Made by a program: the position numbers and the translations under genes. Below, one piece after another: positions 21,921 to 34,407 of a DNA stretch of 64,000 nt. Position 1 is the first letter of the stretch, and each line of letters starts with the position of its first letter. This DNA comes from Cenococcum geophilum 1.58 (taxonomy: Eukaryota; Ascomycota; Dothideomycetes; Gloniales; Gloniaceae): contig KV748178.1 in NCBI GenBank assembly GCA_001692895.1, positions 2,404,536-2,468,535 of the forward strand, in the 5' to 3' direction. The notes under the pieces were generated by a model that worked only from the letters and a program-made list of their open reading frames with translations, did not search any database and was not told where the DNA came from.

Positions 21921-24900
21921 CTAATTAGTGGTTAAATACATAGTTAACTATAGAACAGTAAGGTTTTTAATAGAAGAGACAGTCTCGTACAGGGGTGCCA
22001 TATGCGCTCATATGGAATGGATCCCGGCGATACTATACTACCTTAGACTTGCGGAAAACTAGTAACAGAAGTGTTACTGAGTACTAGGAGATACTAAGTT
22101 GCGTCTATTACGCAGAACAACCACGTTTACGAAGATTTGGTTAAGTACTTTAGGTCAGAAGTGTTACTAAACCTAAGGTCCTAAGTTAATGTCCGAAACG
22201 CGTTAAAAACAATACTTTTGACACTCTGCCACGTTCCTAGCGGCCCTGCCACGTTAAAATCACGTTAATAACGCGCTCTCTGGCCCTTATACTCCTCTAT
22301 CAGCATCTAAGGCAGTACTAGCGCGCCCTTACCTTATGACAATTTTAGCTCTGCCAGACTATTAAAGTTCTACTAGCACGCTATCCCTACATTCTCGACA
22401 CTCTCTACACGTTAAATAACTGTTATTATGGCGTTAACCTATCTAAAGAAGTATAAGAAAGATATTAATCTAGAGATATAGGACAGACCTATAACCAACT
22501 TTATAACCGCTAAGTAAAAGAAACTAAATAGATTTTTATTATACCGTATAGTATACTATAAAGATAGCGAATATAATAATACTATACTATAGTATTGTAT
22601 AAAGGAGGACTTTATTAGATGGACAAAGGAAACATAGGTTCCTATATATAAGGATCTTATATAGGACTTCCATAACTTCCTTCGGGAGTATAAAGTATTT
22701 GTCCCTATAGATGGGGGAGGTATTAGAGATAATATTTAGGAGTATATTATTAAAGCAAAAGAAGAATATAAATGGACTCCATAAGAGATTAAGCACTAAC
22801 TACGCACTATAAAGAAGCTTAACTTATAATAGAATCCAAGCAATACGCCACTAGAGATATGCTCTAGTTCTATTGCTCTAGAACCCCCTACTTCGCGACT
22901 TAATAACCTTTAAACTCTCCTATAGCAAGATTAAGTACCATACTCTGTTCCATTAAGCTCTACGTCCCTACTACAGCCTATAATATAATCCCCACCTCCT
23001 TAATCTCTAATGCAATCTTAACCCAACCCAGCGCCACTTGGAGGCATCTTAAAGTTGCTTATAGATTTTATAAAGCTCTATTTAGACTAGGAAAAGAAGT
23101 TTAGCGGGGAGCTGTATAATATCCTTAATTTAAAGCTACGTATCTTCTATAACTATTACTAGAAGGTAGGACTAGAACCTAACTAATATTATAACGCCTA
23201 TTCCGTTATGCTTAAAGGCCGCGCTAATACCTTCTACTATAATCATTTAGTAGGAAAAGGGTATAATTTTAACCGTATAATATATAAGTTAAGATACCAC
23301 TTTAAAACAGAAGAGAATAAGTAACAGTATATATTAGAATAGAGAGAGACTACCTTCCTAAGGATTATTGCTATAAACCTAAGTGTTTCTTGGCTTAATT
23401 ATCTTTAAAAGCTCTTTAATCGACTTTAGATAATTTAGCGTGGTTTATCTAAATTATATTAAGAGGACTTTAGCCTACGCGATTAAGTTATTAGCGTATG
23501 CTAAGGTGTTAAAGAATATAACCTTACTCTCTTTAATCCTGCAAATACTTATAAAGGAGTGTATACTTAATTAAGATCCTTTATTAGCACCGCTTTACGT
23601 TCTTAAAAAGTATAGTAATTTAACGCCTAACCCTAACCTACTTTAATTAACCTAGATAATTAACACGACCACAACTAGACTAATTAAATATATTATAGTA
23701 GGGGATATAGTAAAGGGTACAATTAACGCCAACTATAAGGCAATCGTGGAGGTCCTTATAGAGGTTTATTTCGAAGTAATTGCTAAAAGAAGTGTTATAT
23801 TTATAAGAAGCCAAATTGCTAGTTAACTAGGCACCCTCTTAATAGATGAAAAGAGGTATATAATAAGTTTCGCTAAAGTATAAGAAATGTCGGAAACTAT
23901 AAGGTTACTATGGCCTACTTTTAAAGCTTCCTAGTTTAATATAAAGGTATAGAAGATCTTAAGGGTGAGGTTAATAAGGCCGAATAACTCCTTATAGATA
24001 TAGAAATTAAGGACTATCCTTCTAACTAATACTTTACCGAGTTTGGTAAGGTAGATAGTACATAAACTGTTACTATTCTTAATAACCAATCTACGCTTTA
24101 TTCTATTATAAAGTTAGATATCTTTAATAAGCCAAGGAAGAGTTCCGCGTTCTTATTTAACGATAGATACTCGGTGAACGTCTTCTATAGTATTATACCA
24201 GATACTAGAGCCGCAGGAGTATCTATAGTAGGAGAACCTTAAGTACAAGCTCTTTAGTAGCTTAATAGCTCTGTTTAGATCGACTAATTAACGGCAGGCT
24301 AATATACAATTCGCTTTAGTAAGGGTATTATAATCTCTCTCGGCACAATTAAGGTCCAAACCCTATTAGGATATATTATTTTCCACGTTATTCCCGCGAA
24401 CACCCTATTTCTATTCTATATCCAAGATATAAATAAATTAGGCGTTAAGCTCGATAACCTTAAAAATATACTTATTTAGAAAGATAATTGGGTGCCCGTT
24501 ATACGCAAATAGGGTTACCCTTAGTTGCTCCTTTAATAGCCAGAAAGAAGTATTGCTTAGAGCCACTTAACCGAGTTAAAGCTACGTCAACTACACCGTT
24601 ATTTTAGCTACCTATCTGTTCACTAACTACTTAGGGTTCTTTAGCGAGCAGGTTATAAAGTTAAGGTTAAGATAATTAAGCATTTTATAAAGTACTGCTA
24701 TTACTGCCAAATAAACCAGAAGTCCCCTAGCCAATTTAAGTTCACCCTTAAAAATAACTACGACTTTAACTTCTATATTATTATTAACATTATATATCTT
24801 AGCGGCAAGCCAGTACTCTAAGTTATTAACTTCTTAATATCCTTCCAAGCCGCACGCTTCCTAAAGGATATATTAGCTAGGAACGTATAGAATACTCTCT

Positions 24901-27389
24901 AATTATACTAGATTAATATCTACCTAGGACCCCCTAATTAAATTATTTACAACATAGAAAGGAACTTCTTATCTACAGAGTTTTGGTAATAGGTAAAGGC
25001 AATAGAAATTAAGGTTAAGGAAGTCCCTATTAAGGCATATAATAGCGTTAAAAAAGTAGAATGATACTATATGCCATTATACTAAGCATATAAGATTATT
25101 TCTTCAGAACTAGAGAATGCTAGTAAAGAGCTTATCTTATAGATAGCTATTAAGGCTGTTAATAATTCCGCTAGTCTAGATAGGCTTATACCCACATTAC
25201 TAGTCTTTAGCGCCTACCCTTAAATAACTAACAATTTTCTACTATCTCCCTCTATTATATAACGAGCTAAGGCTATCTATAAAGCAATAAAGGAGGTATA
25301 ACGTCTCTATGCTATACGCTAGGTCAACAACGCACTAGGAATAAGAAATAGCCCAAATACCTTAACTACGCTTGATCTGCCGCTCTAATCTAAGGTACGC
25401 GTATAGCGTAAAAAGGGAGGATAGTTAGGCCTATATAAACTTATTATAATTAATAGTTAAACCTATACTCTCTAAATGCCCTATAGACCCACTTAATTCC
25501 ACTTAACCGTTGTTAAGCCCTACTATAAGAATGACAGCTCTAAGCCTTTATAGGATGCCCCAGAGGATACCCTAGAGGAGAACTATAATTAACGTACTCT
25601 AGAAGGCGACAACGATTCTAATATAATTATAGTAGACGTGCCGTAACTATAACGCGGTAGAGGTCGCCTGAAGGGATTACGGAATTGCTAATATCTTATA
25701 GATTTTAAAGAGCAATTTATTACCGCTATTAAGAGTAGAGACGAGTTATTAATGGCTTTTATAACAGCTAAAGAGAAGAATAACTTTAAGCTTGTAAAAT
25801 AGCTCTAAAAAGAAGGCCATATTATAACTTTAGGAGCTCCTTTTTAAGCATCTAATAAACAGGAGATCGACGGTCTTATTACGAGAGGAGTCTTTAAATT
25901 TGAGAAATATGACCCTACTAAGTTTAATGGAGTTTATATCTTTAAGTTAAGAATAGTTAACGAGATTAAGGGTAAAGCTACTAACGCCCTATTTAAGAAA
26001 TTAAGGCTTGTTATTTAAGGTTATAACAATAATAGTAAGAAGGTAATCCTTACGCAATCTCCTACGATTTAACAAGCTAGTTAGTAAGTTATTATTGCGC
26101 TAGCTCCCTCCTTAATAAAGAGTAGAATAGCAGTTTATTTATAAAATATTACTTAAGCCTACACCCAATTAGAGACGCACCTTTAGCGCTTAATATTAGC
26201 ATATCTTCTAGAGTAAATTCGCTACTAATATCCCGAAGATATAATTATAGTTATCCTTAAGCTATTATACGGAATCGCAGAGGTAGGAACCTATTAGTAG
26301 GCTACTTATAGCAAGCACTATAAAGAGAAGCTTTTAATAACCACTTTTATATTTAATCCCTGCTTCCTTATTATAACTACAGGAACTCTATTTAGAATTA
26401 TTAGCATATAAACTAATAATATAATTATCTTAGGAGACAACTAATTCTTAGCCCTTAAAGAGGATAAGCTAGTAAAGGTAAACCTTATAGCAAAGCTAAA
26501 GGAAAGACTTAATTTAATAACACCATTGCTCTTTAATAGATGCATCCTCTCCCTAAATAAGGATTCTATTGCTTTATGCTAGAAGGGTTAAGGTAAGAAG
26601 ATTAATGTTGTTAATGTTAATTCTTTAAAGTAAGGATATATAGAGCAACGCGCTCGCGGAGCTTATATTGCTTCTATTTATTAACCTAAGGCTTCCTTTA
26701 ATCTCTCTATTACCACCTAATATTAGAAACTAACTAAGGATAATATTCTTAACCTAAATAAGCGTCTTTCCTAGCAAATAAACCATCTTAATTAAGGACT
26801 ACTTTACGTGCCTATTAATCTTCCCACCGCTAAGCTCTTTATATTTATTAATAGATTATTTATAAATAATAAAGATTTTAGCTCCTAGCTAGGATATAAG
26901 ACTATTATTATAAATAAATCTACTAGAGAGAATAATTTTATAATCTACGGTAATCTTATCTATTAAAGCTTAACTAAAAGCAAGCGCGTTACTTAAAGTG
27001 TTTTAGCGTTAGAGATATATAGAATAGTTAGCGGTGTTAATATAGCAATTGCAATTAGAACTACCCTTAAGATAATTATAGATTAACTTAAACTTCCCGC
27101 TATCCCTATAATCGTGTGCACCAACTTATATTCCCTCTATAAGTGTTTAGTTAAGCTTAGTACTATAAAGGAGAAACGCCTTATAATTAATATTATGGCA
27201 CTTTAGCAGTCCTATAAGTATTAAAAACTCTTTAAGATTTAATAGATTAATAGCTAAGATAACCCGGTAGATATAATAACGAAGGTAAACCTAAATAAGG
27301 CACTAGAGACGTTTGTTAATATAAATACTCTATATATATAAGTTAAAGGTTAGGTTAAGAGGGAAATTTAAAGAAATTAAGATCTTATA

Positions 27390-27583
27390 GAACTTTAACC
27401 GCTAGTTAAAGTTGTTTAATTAGTTAGATTCTTGCTAAGAGCGCCACGCCTAATTAATTTGGGTAGCAGTATATGATTCTACCGACGCTATTTATTAAGC
27501 TAGCTAATTAGGATTTTCTATCCCTGGGATGGAAAATCGCTATTAGCTTGGCTAAGAGCGGTAAGCGGAACTAATATCTTTGC
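27390..27583 (+). repeat. 194-bp shared 3' module in copia B
   Basis: It starts with a 24-bp dyad (GAACTTTAACC...GTTAAAGTT) and has a second dyad at 27512-27538 (GATTTTCTATCCC...GATGGAAAATC). It ends with GGTAAGCGGAACTAA and ATCTTTGC. The same order, spacing and total length occur in chromovirus C at 62943-63136. Confidence 0.85.
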
Positions 27584-27715
27584 ATAAACCCGTATAGATA
27601 CCTACGCTATTTCTTCCCCTTTATTTCTTCTTCTTCTTCTCCTTAGCTTTATATCTTTATATAGTAGCAATCTATAAGTGTATATAGATAGCAACTACAA
27701 AAGAAGAGTTGCTAG

Positions 27716-27888
27716 TGTCGGGAATGAGGCAAGCGGTCGTCACGTGTTGTCACGTGTTGCCGCGGCACTAGCGTGGTAAGGAACCTTAGGTTCTTTACCC
27801 ACCCCCTGATTCTAAACAATAAGCTTTGTAACCAACATTTACTGTATCTACTCGAGTAGCATTGGTGAGTTACCCTGTGACACTAACA
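27716..27888 (+). repeat. 3' LTR of copia B (173 bp)
   Basis: Same length as the 5' LTR; the differences I compared are nearly all transitions, as RIP would give. It is followed by ATAGT. Confidence 0.92.
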
Positions 27889-28224
27889 ATAGTAAAACTT
27901 TCTAAAGAGACTTCTAATTTTTATTGCCCAAAAATTGCGTTATATAATGACATTTAGGAACGTAAATATATACCCTCCCCATACCTATACCACTATTAAA
28001 TATTTTAGATTTTGCACTTAGAGCTACTTATAATAAGCGCACCTAAAAGATCTATTAATTTAGTATTCTAAAATTAGATGTTATTAATATTTTATACAGG
28101 GGTTATTAATTAAGCCCCTAGGATATAATTTTTCAAGTTTAACACCACACTAATATTACGACTTTCTTATAGTGGCCGAGCCACCCCTAATCTCCTCTCT
28201 TCCTCCCTCTCTTTCCTCCCATTA

Positions 28225-28350
28225 CTTGGCGCTAAGCTATTGCGTTATCACCGAGCCATTGCGTTATTACAAAGCCATCGCGTTACCGTTAAGCCATCGC
28301 GTTACCACTAAGCTATCGCGTTGTCGTATAATCGTGTTGTCGTGTTAAGG
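28225..28350 (+). repeat. 18-19-bp minisatellite (AAGCCATCGCGTTACC type)
   Basis: About six units in a row, for example GAGCCATTGCGTTATTA, AAGCCATCGCGTTACC and AAGCTATCGCGTTGTC. They differ mainly by transitions. Confidence 0.8.
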
Positions 28351-28614
28351 TAGTATACTTACTTTAATTCCACTAAGCCGCGCGGTAGTTTGGTTATTAG
28401 GCAATAAAACTATTTAGTATATAAAGCTTTAAATTATAATTATAATTAACTATTATATCAGATCCTACGTAGAGGGCTCTATATTAAAGCTCTAGAGTCC
28501 AAATATATACTAGATTTGTAACTAATATAATCCCTATTGCTAGCTATAAAAGCTCAATTAAACGCCCCTAAGCCAGATGCCTCCAAGCCAAACCGAAAGC
28601 TTCTAAATCTACGG

Positions 28615-28700
28615 TCTTCGAATTAAATCGGAGCTTTAAATTAGAGCTTTAAATTAAGGCTCTAAATTAAGGCTCTAAATCGAAGCTCTAAATAAAAGGC
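28615..28700 (+). repeat. 13-14-bp minisatellite (GCTCTAAATTAAG type)
   Basis: About six units such as GAGCTTTAAATTA, AGGCTCTAAATTA and AGGCTCTAAATCG. Confidence 0.7.
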
Positions 28701-28862
28701 TTAGTAAGCGTAAACCCGGTCAAATTTTTCGTTGGCTTTTACCCTAACGATTATCTTTATTATTATAGCTAAGATATTCCTATAGGTTTCTTATTACTTA
28801 GCGTATAATTAAATATCCTTAACTTCTAAAGCTTTAACTTACTACTAAATTTAATTACTAAG

Positions 28863-28930
28863 GCAGCGAGCTATTAGCTAGCTATAGTCTTATAGCTAAC
28901 TAGCTATTATAACTCTATAAGCTCGCTGAC
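28863..28930. repeat. Long imperfect stem-loop
   Basis: Outer arms GCAGCGAGCT and AGCTCGCTGAC pair, and inner arms TATTAGCTAGCTATAG and CTAACTAGCTATTA also pair. No target duplication is evident, so a MITE reading is not supported. Confidence 0.5.
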
Positions 28931-29514
28931 TGCTTACGTTATTAGCCTCTTGGCAGCGACGCTGTCGATGATGCTGACTCTTGGACACACTGAGTTAAAC
29001 TATGTCTCAACGTTGGATCCTACGTTTCCAGCGATCCTCCTCTCAGCCGAGGCCCTGGTATATTGTTTTACGTATTGCATGGTGGCCCTTACATCACATT
29101 CTGCAGGATCGGTCACAGCTTAAAACATACAATTTCCAATTAGCGAAGCCAACTCCTCTGGCGCATTTTTTGAGTAAGGAGCTATCAGCCTACGGTTAGC
29201 GCCCACCTCAGATACTTCAATGTGGAGTGAATATAATTACACCATCGTCTATTACATGAGCCAACTTGCGGCACACACATCTGACCACACCGATCATCAC
29301 CCCTGTTCTGAAACCAAGTGTATAGCAAATAATGTGGATTTGAAGTAAAACAAAGAACTCATCACATGTGAAGCTGCTGCGGTTGCTCTGAGGTCTGTAC
29401 TTATTAAGAAAATAACAGACGTTTTCAGCAAGGGAGGAATGCCACTCGTGGGCGTGGAGAGCCGAGAGCGACGAATCAGGATTCAATTAAAAATGGCTAC
29501 TCACTAGGCACGCT

Positions 29515-31536
29515 TCAGTCGGTAAAGAAATCTTCAGTCATTTCCTTGCCTTGGTCGTAGATGAGTTGCAGTCGCTCTGCAAGTTCCGGAGCCTTTGGTC
29601 TTTTTTTCGGATCAATTTTCAGACAGTCTACAACGAGATTCAACAGCATGATCATAGGATTGTTTTCGCCTTGATCCCTCACTTGCTCTTTTAAGAGTTT
29701 AATCTGATCTACAACCTCTCCGCGAAGTTTTATGTCGCCTTCTTCGTCGCAGCAATAATATCCCTCTGTTGTGACTTGAGGGGCCTGGTAATCAATCGGT
29801 CCAGATCTGTTAGGCATTAGCAATCGACGCTCTAGTAAAAAAAAAATTATCTTTAACCTTCGGTCTGCAAATTCCTCCAACCCGCTTGAACCTTCCTTGA
29901 GCCACACAATGATTTCGAGCATGATACAACCGAATGACCAAATATCATAAGGCCGGGCTTGCCTCCGTTCTTGATTTTTCACGCCTGCTTCGGGAGCGGC
30001 ATACACTGGGCTTCCCTGGATTGACTTCGTTCCGCTGCCGTCAATTTGGTCTCGAACCTTACCCAAACCAAAATCTGCCATGAGTATTCTGCCATATTCC
30101 GCTTCTAAGCCTTCCAGGGTGTCCTGAAGTTCATCGAACAGTAGTAAGTTTTCGGGTTTCAGATCGTGATGGTAACCCGTCTTCGGTGCTCGCCCCAAAG
30201 TATCAGGATGGAGAGTGTCGTCTGTGTGCTCGTGAATATGCTTCAGTCCGTTTGCAAGACCGTGGAGCTGCCCTAACATCCAGACGACGCGCTTTGAACG
30301 GTCCTGTCTTCTTGGATCGATGCGTCTAAAATGTTCCTTCAGATCGCACTTGGCGAAAGGAAATATGAGATAGTATTTTTCGCCATGCTGAAATGCGGCC
30401 AGTAGGCGGATGAGATGACGACGGTTTCCAAACTGCGCGAGTTGAAGCAACATCTTAGCTTCTTTGAACCAGTCTGCCTTGCGTTTTTCAGTCTGTCTAT
30501 TGCACTCTTTTAAGGCCAGGTATGGATTTGGATCCTAACATCATCGCGTTAGCCTTGCCTCTCAGAGATCAATTCCGGGGGTGCTACTGGCACCCACGCT
30601 AGGAAGTTCATATATTTTTTGGTGACTTGGGGCAAGTTTAACTTTATAAACATCACCAAATCCACCAGATCCAACCTTGTGCTTCTCCACGAAAGGGATT
30701 ATCCATTGCGCGTTGTAACGATGTACCGTATTGAGATCACTTGGCTTTGCCCCTTCAAGTTCGACAGCCATAGTCTGCCATTGGAAAGTACATATGTGGT
30801 CATACTGCAGTGGCGAACAAAAAAAAGGCCGATGATCGTCGCTAACATTGAATGGAAGGGCTGCATCATAGATATCATGTTCCCAAAATTGCCTCAGCAA
30901 AACACCAAAGGGCTTAATATCTGCGAGGAGAACAGTAGCCAACAGCTTGAATCCATCACGACTGATTTTGGAGATTTGTTTATGATCCGTTGTTGAAGCC
31001 TCCAGTTTATCAATCTCTCGAAAGAGCTCTGTAATATTTTGTTCGGAAAGAATGTTCCGAAGGACATGGGCAGGAATGAACCATCTGTGTTCCGGATCTT
31101 GCACCTTTGCCTCTATAAGAGCGTTCAATAATCTTTTCCGAACGGTCTTCGGCGGCTGGCTGGTCCGCGAGTAGGTGGACTCAAAAGTAGCATATGTAAA
31201 CTGGCCATTTCGAAGTTCTGTAACGGCTTGGTCGAAGCTGATCGCATTCGCAATCCGACGTGATACTTGGTCACCAATTCCTTCGAGGATGACACGTTGA
31301 CTGCGGAGCAATGATCCACTGGCGCCAAGGTTTCTGATAATGCTATCCCTTTGTTCACACGCTCTCGGATAAGGGCTGGAATCCGGTAAATCCAATCGCC
31401 CGTGGCCGACCATTTGTCTCAGCTCCTGCTCAACGATAACGCATATATCCAAGGATATTTTTTCTTTCGGTAACTTTGGAATCTCTGTAGGAACAGTAGA
31501 GCCAGGACTGTAAATGAGGATTTCCAGTCCCCCCAT
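29515..31536 (-). CDS. Protein kinase-like protein with long N-terminal extension (two exons)
   Basis: Exon 1 is 31536-30598 and exon 2 is 30534-29515, giving about 652 residues from ATG (MGGLEILIYS). The 63-bp phase-0 intron starts GTGGGT, has CTAAC as branch site and ends GTTAG. Residues 1-280 are an unidentified, largely helical extension. The kinase fold then follows: glycine loop GSGGFGDVY at 289, LALKE with the ATP-binding Lys near 322, HHDLKPENLLL with the catalytic Asp near 437, ADFGLGKV with Asp near 467, and YAAPEAG near 491. An HRD-to-HHD change is the only departure in the core motifs, and all catalytic residues are present. The C-terminal lobe includes WSFGCIMLEI. It is probably an active Ser/Thr kinase of a fungus-specific group; the substrate is unknown. 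Splicing joins the glycine loop to the rest of the domain, which supports the model. Confidence 0.88.
30535..30597 (-). other. Intron of the kinase gene
   Basis: 63 bp, GTGGGT donor, GCTAAC branch point 14 nt before the GTTAG acceptor, phase 0. It falls between the glycine loop and the ATP-binding lysine. Confidence 0.75.
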
Positions 31537-31976
31537 ATCTATTTAGGGTTCTCTAAGATTCTTCTTGACCAGGAACGTAACTGCCCCGGGGTTATCAACT
31601 GTAACTAACGGGAGACTTCCGCGCGGTTTGTGGGAAGCCGGAATTTAAAGGCAAAACTTACTATTAGTGGTGCTGTGCGTAATTTATGATTGCTACGATT
31701 CTCTTGAATACCGAATAGAAACCGAACTGGCTCCCTCTTGGCCCACGAAATTCCTAGCAAGGCTGTTGTTGAGGCCCTTTCTAACCAAATATGAAGGCTT
31801 GCTAAGGATTTAATCGGTTGGTAGGCTCCCCTGAAGAATCTCTCAATGATATTAAAGTTAGTTTAAGGCTACGTAATGAAAGCCCCTTTCGTTTCTAACA
31901 GACCTTGTCTGGAATAGTCGATTAAATTCGATAAGATAGCTTCTAATGATAAATTCTTTAATGGAAGTAGTTCAAT
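31537..31976. other. Upstream region of the kinase gene
   Basis: Ordinary, unmutated sequence, presumably the promoter and 5' UTR of the kinase gene. No open frame of note and no recognisable element. Confidence 0.5.
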
Positions 31977-32411
31977 CTAAACACGGTTACCAGCGAGCCT
32001 CAATTTTATACCTATTGGGTCAAAAGCACATACGTCTATGAGGCTGGCTAGAAGTCGCAGTGCAGCAGGACGCCCCGGAATATATTCGATGTTTCGAGGC
32101 TTAGGTACGGCTCTCACACTAAGTTGACCAATAGATCGAGTAATATGCTCACCGATCAGCTGGCTTTTGAGAATTTCGTCAGCCTTGTGCTTACCAACAG
32201 AGCAGGCAACAAGGCTGTGAATTTCGGCCATGCCTTGCTCCGCCACCTTGCCGCCCAACCGATTTGGAGAAAATTGTTTCGTCAAAAGCAAGGCAGAAAG
32301 TTTTCTTCCGTTGCGATTAGGTTCGTTTATCCGTCTTTGGGTTGTGGCTGGATATTTACGAGGTTGAAAAGACCTGCTTGGCGCAGAGTCAGCCTTGGAC
32401 GCCGGGAGAAC
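31977..32411 (-). pseudogene. Unidentified open frame, possibly a gene remnant or internal exon
   Basis: The minus strand stays open for 144 codons after a TAA, with balanced composition, but its only ATG is internal (MAEIHSLVACSV). Segments include NRNGRKLSALLLTKQFSPNR and YIPGRPAALRLLASLIDV. I do not recognise the family. It could be an exon of a gene whose other exons I cannot see, a pseudogene, or a chance frame. It lies between the kinase promoter and a mutated AT-rich patch. Confidence 0.3.
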
Positions 32412-34407
32412 TTAGGCAAAAATTTTTTTGTTCTGAAGCCTTGTTTTATTCAAATTTTGAAATAGTCGCAACTTGAGAGCAACGGTGTTGGGCTTAGCAA
32501 GCCCTGAACAGTGATCCATTTAGATCGGAACCTTTTGGGCGTGGGTGGTTGGAGTCGATCTGCATTGACTGTGTATCTGCTGATTTTTGGTGGCGTGGAG
32601 TGGGTTTCGAGGCAAGAGCGCCAGTACTATATCTAATATAGTAGTAGCTAAGCCTAGTATAGTGGTAACTAAGCCTAATATAGTAATACTAGGCAGGTAC
32701 GTGAGTGGGAAGGGCTGAAAAGGAAATTAAGAAAAGTAAGGGGTATATACCGGCAAAACTCCTTAGTACGATATGGGTTTTGGCGCCAAATGTATCGTAA
32801 TACCAATGGTATTGTTGTATCAAGAGTCACGTGTAGGGTGAATAAGCAGTAAAAACTCAATGAAAAGTGGATCTTAAAGCTTGAAGGGTGTAGATTTCCT
32901 CTTTACGGGTCAGATATACCCCCTTACATACAACTAGTTATACCGATACTAGTGGTAGAGCTTAATGATATCGTCGAAAGTCAGATAATCGTTAATTACA
33001 CCAAAAAAGCTTTAATTAGGGCGTGTAGATCGTAATACAAAATATATCGTTATATACCAGTTATCGTAAGAAAGAGTTTTGCCTGTAAGTGGTTATTTCA
33101 TAAATCAGACGCTCCGTGGTAGAATTTTAACAGAACACGCCGAACTTAGTTAGGTCAGCACGTGCTTGGTTACGGGGCAGGACACGCTCATATCCGCTCC
33201 CTATATTTTAAAATTCTAAGAGCTTATTGGCGTCGCTTTTAGTTAGAAGTGAATATTTTAAGAATTAATTTTTATCGCTTTTTATAGGCTATAGCCCAAT
33301 CACGGTAGCTATAGTAGATTTGTTTAATGTATTAAATTCTCTAAGTAATTATATCCCTCCCTAGATATACTAAAGCCCTATATCTATTATATTAAGACAC
33401 GAGATAGCGCCGCAGACCGTGTTAAATTTAAAATGGAATCTTCGTAAATTTTAGACCGACCACCTATATTTAACTTTTAATATAACGTAGCTACGACGTA
33501 GCTACCACGTGGAGTACATAGAGAAAACGGAGAGCTTATACCTCGTGTTATTTTTGAAGTGGTTAGATGTGGGGAAGGTGGTAAGGTTTGGCAGTGATTT
33601 GGTAGCTCTTAGACCCTTGACAGAAAATTTTAGGGGGGGATAGGGAGCAGCACGCACGTGCCCCCCCTTTTCTGCGAGGGTCTGATTTATGAGATAAACT
33701 ACAACCCAACTTTGTGCACTCCTGGCGTCAAATCGTTATTTTGGTGGATGGAGTGGATTTGCCTTCAGATCCGCCCCACTCCGATCCAAATAGATCGCTG
33801 GCCTTGAATTCCAACTAATAGACGATGTAGCCTAGATAAGCTGTAGAACAATGTGAAAGTAACTAAATTTTTGGAGCATTTGTTAGAGTGCTAATAGCTC
33901 AGGCTAATTCGGGGCAATGAGATAGTTTAGCGTATTGGTGTAGCTATATTGTGCTATTTCGATGGGACGCCTAAGTGCTATCAAAAGGGTTATACAAAGC
34001 ATTCTAGACAAGTCATATTAAAGTAAGGCTAGATAATCCTAGGTATAGGAGAGGACACCACACAAAAATCATTTAACTGGCGGTGGCGCTTATGATATGT
34101 CGAGCTAACCTGCAAATATAAAACCTCCAGCAGCCTGTTAAAGTCTCCTGGGTGGTGCATCGTGCATAACTCTTTATGAAAAGAAAACGTAGGGCGCATA
34201 CAGAGCTCAAAGAGATAAAATATTGCTTCCACAATATTGCGCAAGCTCCAACTCCGAGAAGTTCGCGCTGCATTTTGCTTTCAGAAAATCCCGACAACCG
34301 TGCTCCTGGGGTAGCTCATTGCAGTTCTGCAATGCAGTTGAGATATCCCTTCGTAGATGTGGAGCCTTAGAAAACTCTGCTTCTAGTCCTCTCAAGATCA
34401 GGCTTTG
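32412..34407. other. Intergenic, partly AT-rich
   Basis: It contains a short 21-bp tandem repeat near 32.65 kb, an AT-rich RIP-like patch at about 32.9-33.5 kb and a G7/C7-flanked GC-rich spot near 33.64 kb. Short open frames at 34.0-34.4 kb overlap one another on both strands and are not convincing. Confidence 0.45.
32632..32693 (+). repeat. Three copies of a 21-bp tandem repeat
   Basis: Units of the form CTAATATAGTAGTAGCTAAG, CTAGTATAGTGGTAACTAAG and CTAATATAGTAATACTAGGC differ by transitions and small changes. Confidence 0.75.

Larger units (their letters stand above)
21748..27888 (+). mobile_element. Ty1/copia LTR retrotransposon B (fossil, full-length)
   Basis: Two 173-bp LTRs (TGTCGGG...AACA) bound a 6,141-bp element flanked by the target duplication ATAGT (21743-21747 and 27889-27893). 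Parts in copia order: gag at about 22.4-23.6 kb, protease near 24.1-24.5 kb, integrase at about 24.5-25.4 kb, reverse transcriptase at about 25.8-26.7 kb and RNase H at about 26.8-27.3 kb. A 194-bp shared module follows, then a purine-rich tract (AAAAGAAGAG) just before the 3' LTR. It is broken by very many RIP changes (dozens). Its coding content matches copia A, which lies in the opposite orientation. Confidence 0.92.
27889..29514. other. AT-rich region grading into gene island 3
   Basis: To about 28.95 kb the sequence is RIP-like and holds two minisatellites and a long stem-loop. After that it is ordinary. Two short open frames at 29002-29199 and 29217-29486 lack family resemblance, and the latter lacks an ATG. 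No gene is called. Confidence 0.5.

Noticed and set aside
28863-28930. MITE
   Set aside because: The stem-loop has no flanking target duplication and no second copy was seen.
29002-29199. 65-codon open frame on the plus strand
   Set aside because: Short, with no family resemblance, at the edge of a mutated block; not distinguishable from chance.
29217-29486. 89-codon open frame on the minus strand after the kinase gene
   Set aside because: It starts with TTG, has no recognised domain and probably lies in the 3' untranslated region of the kinase gene.
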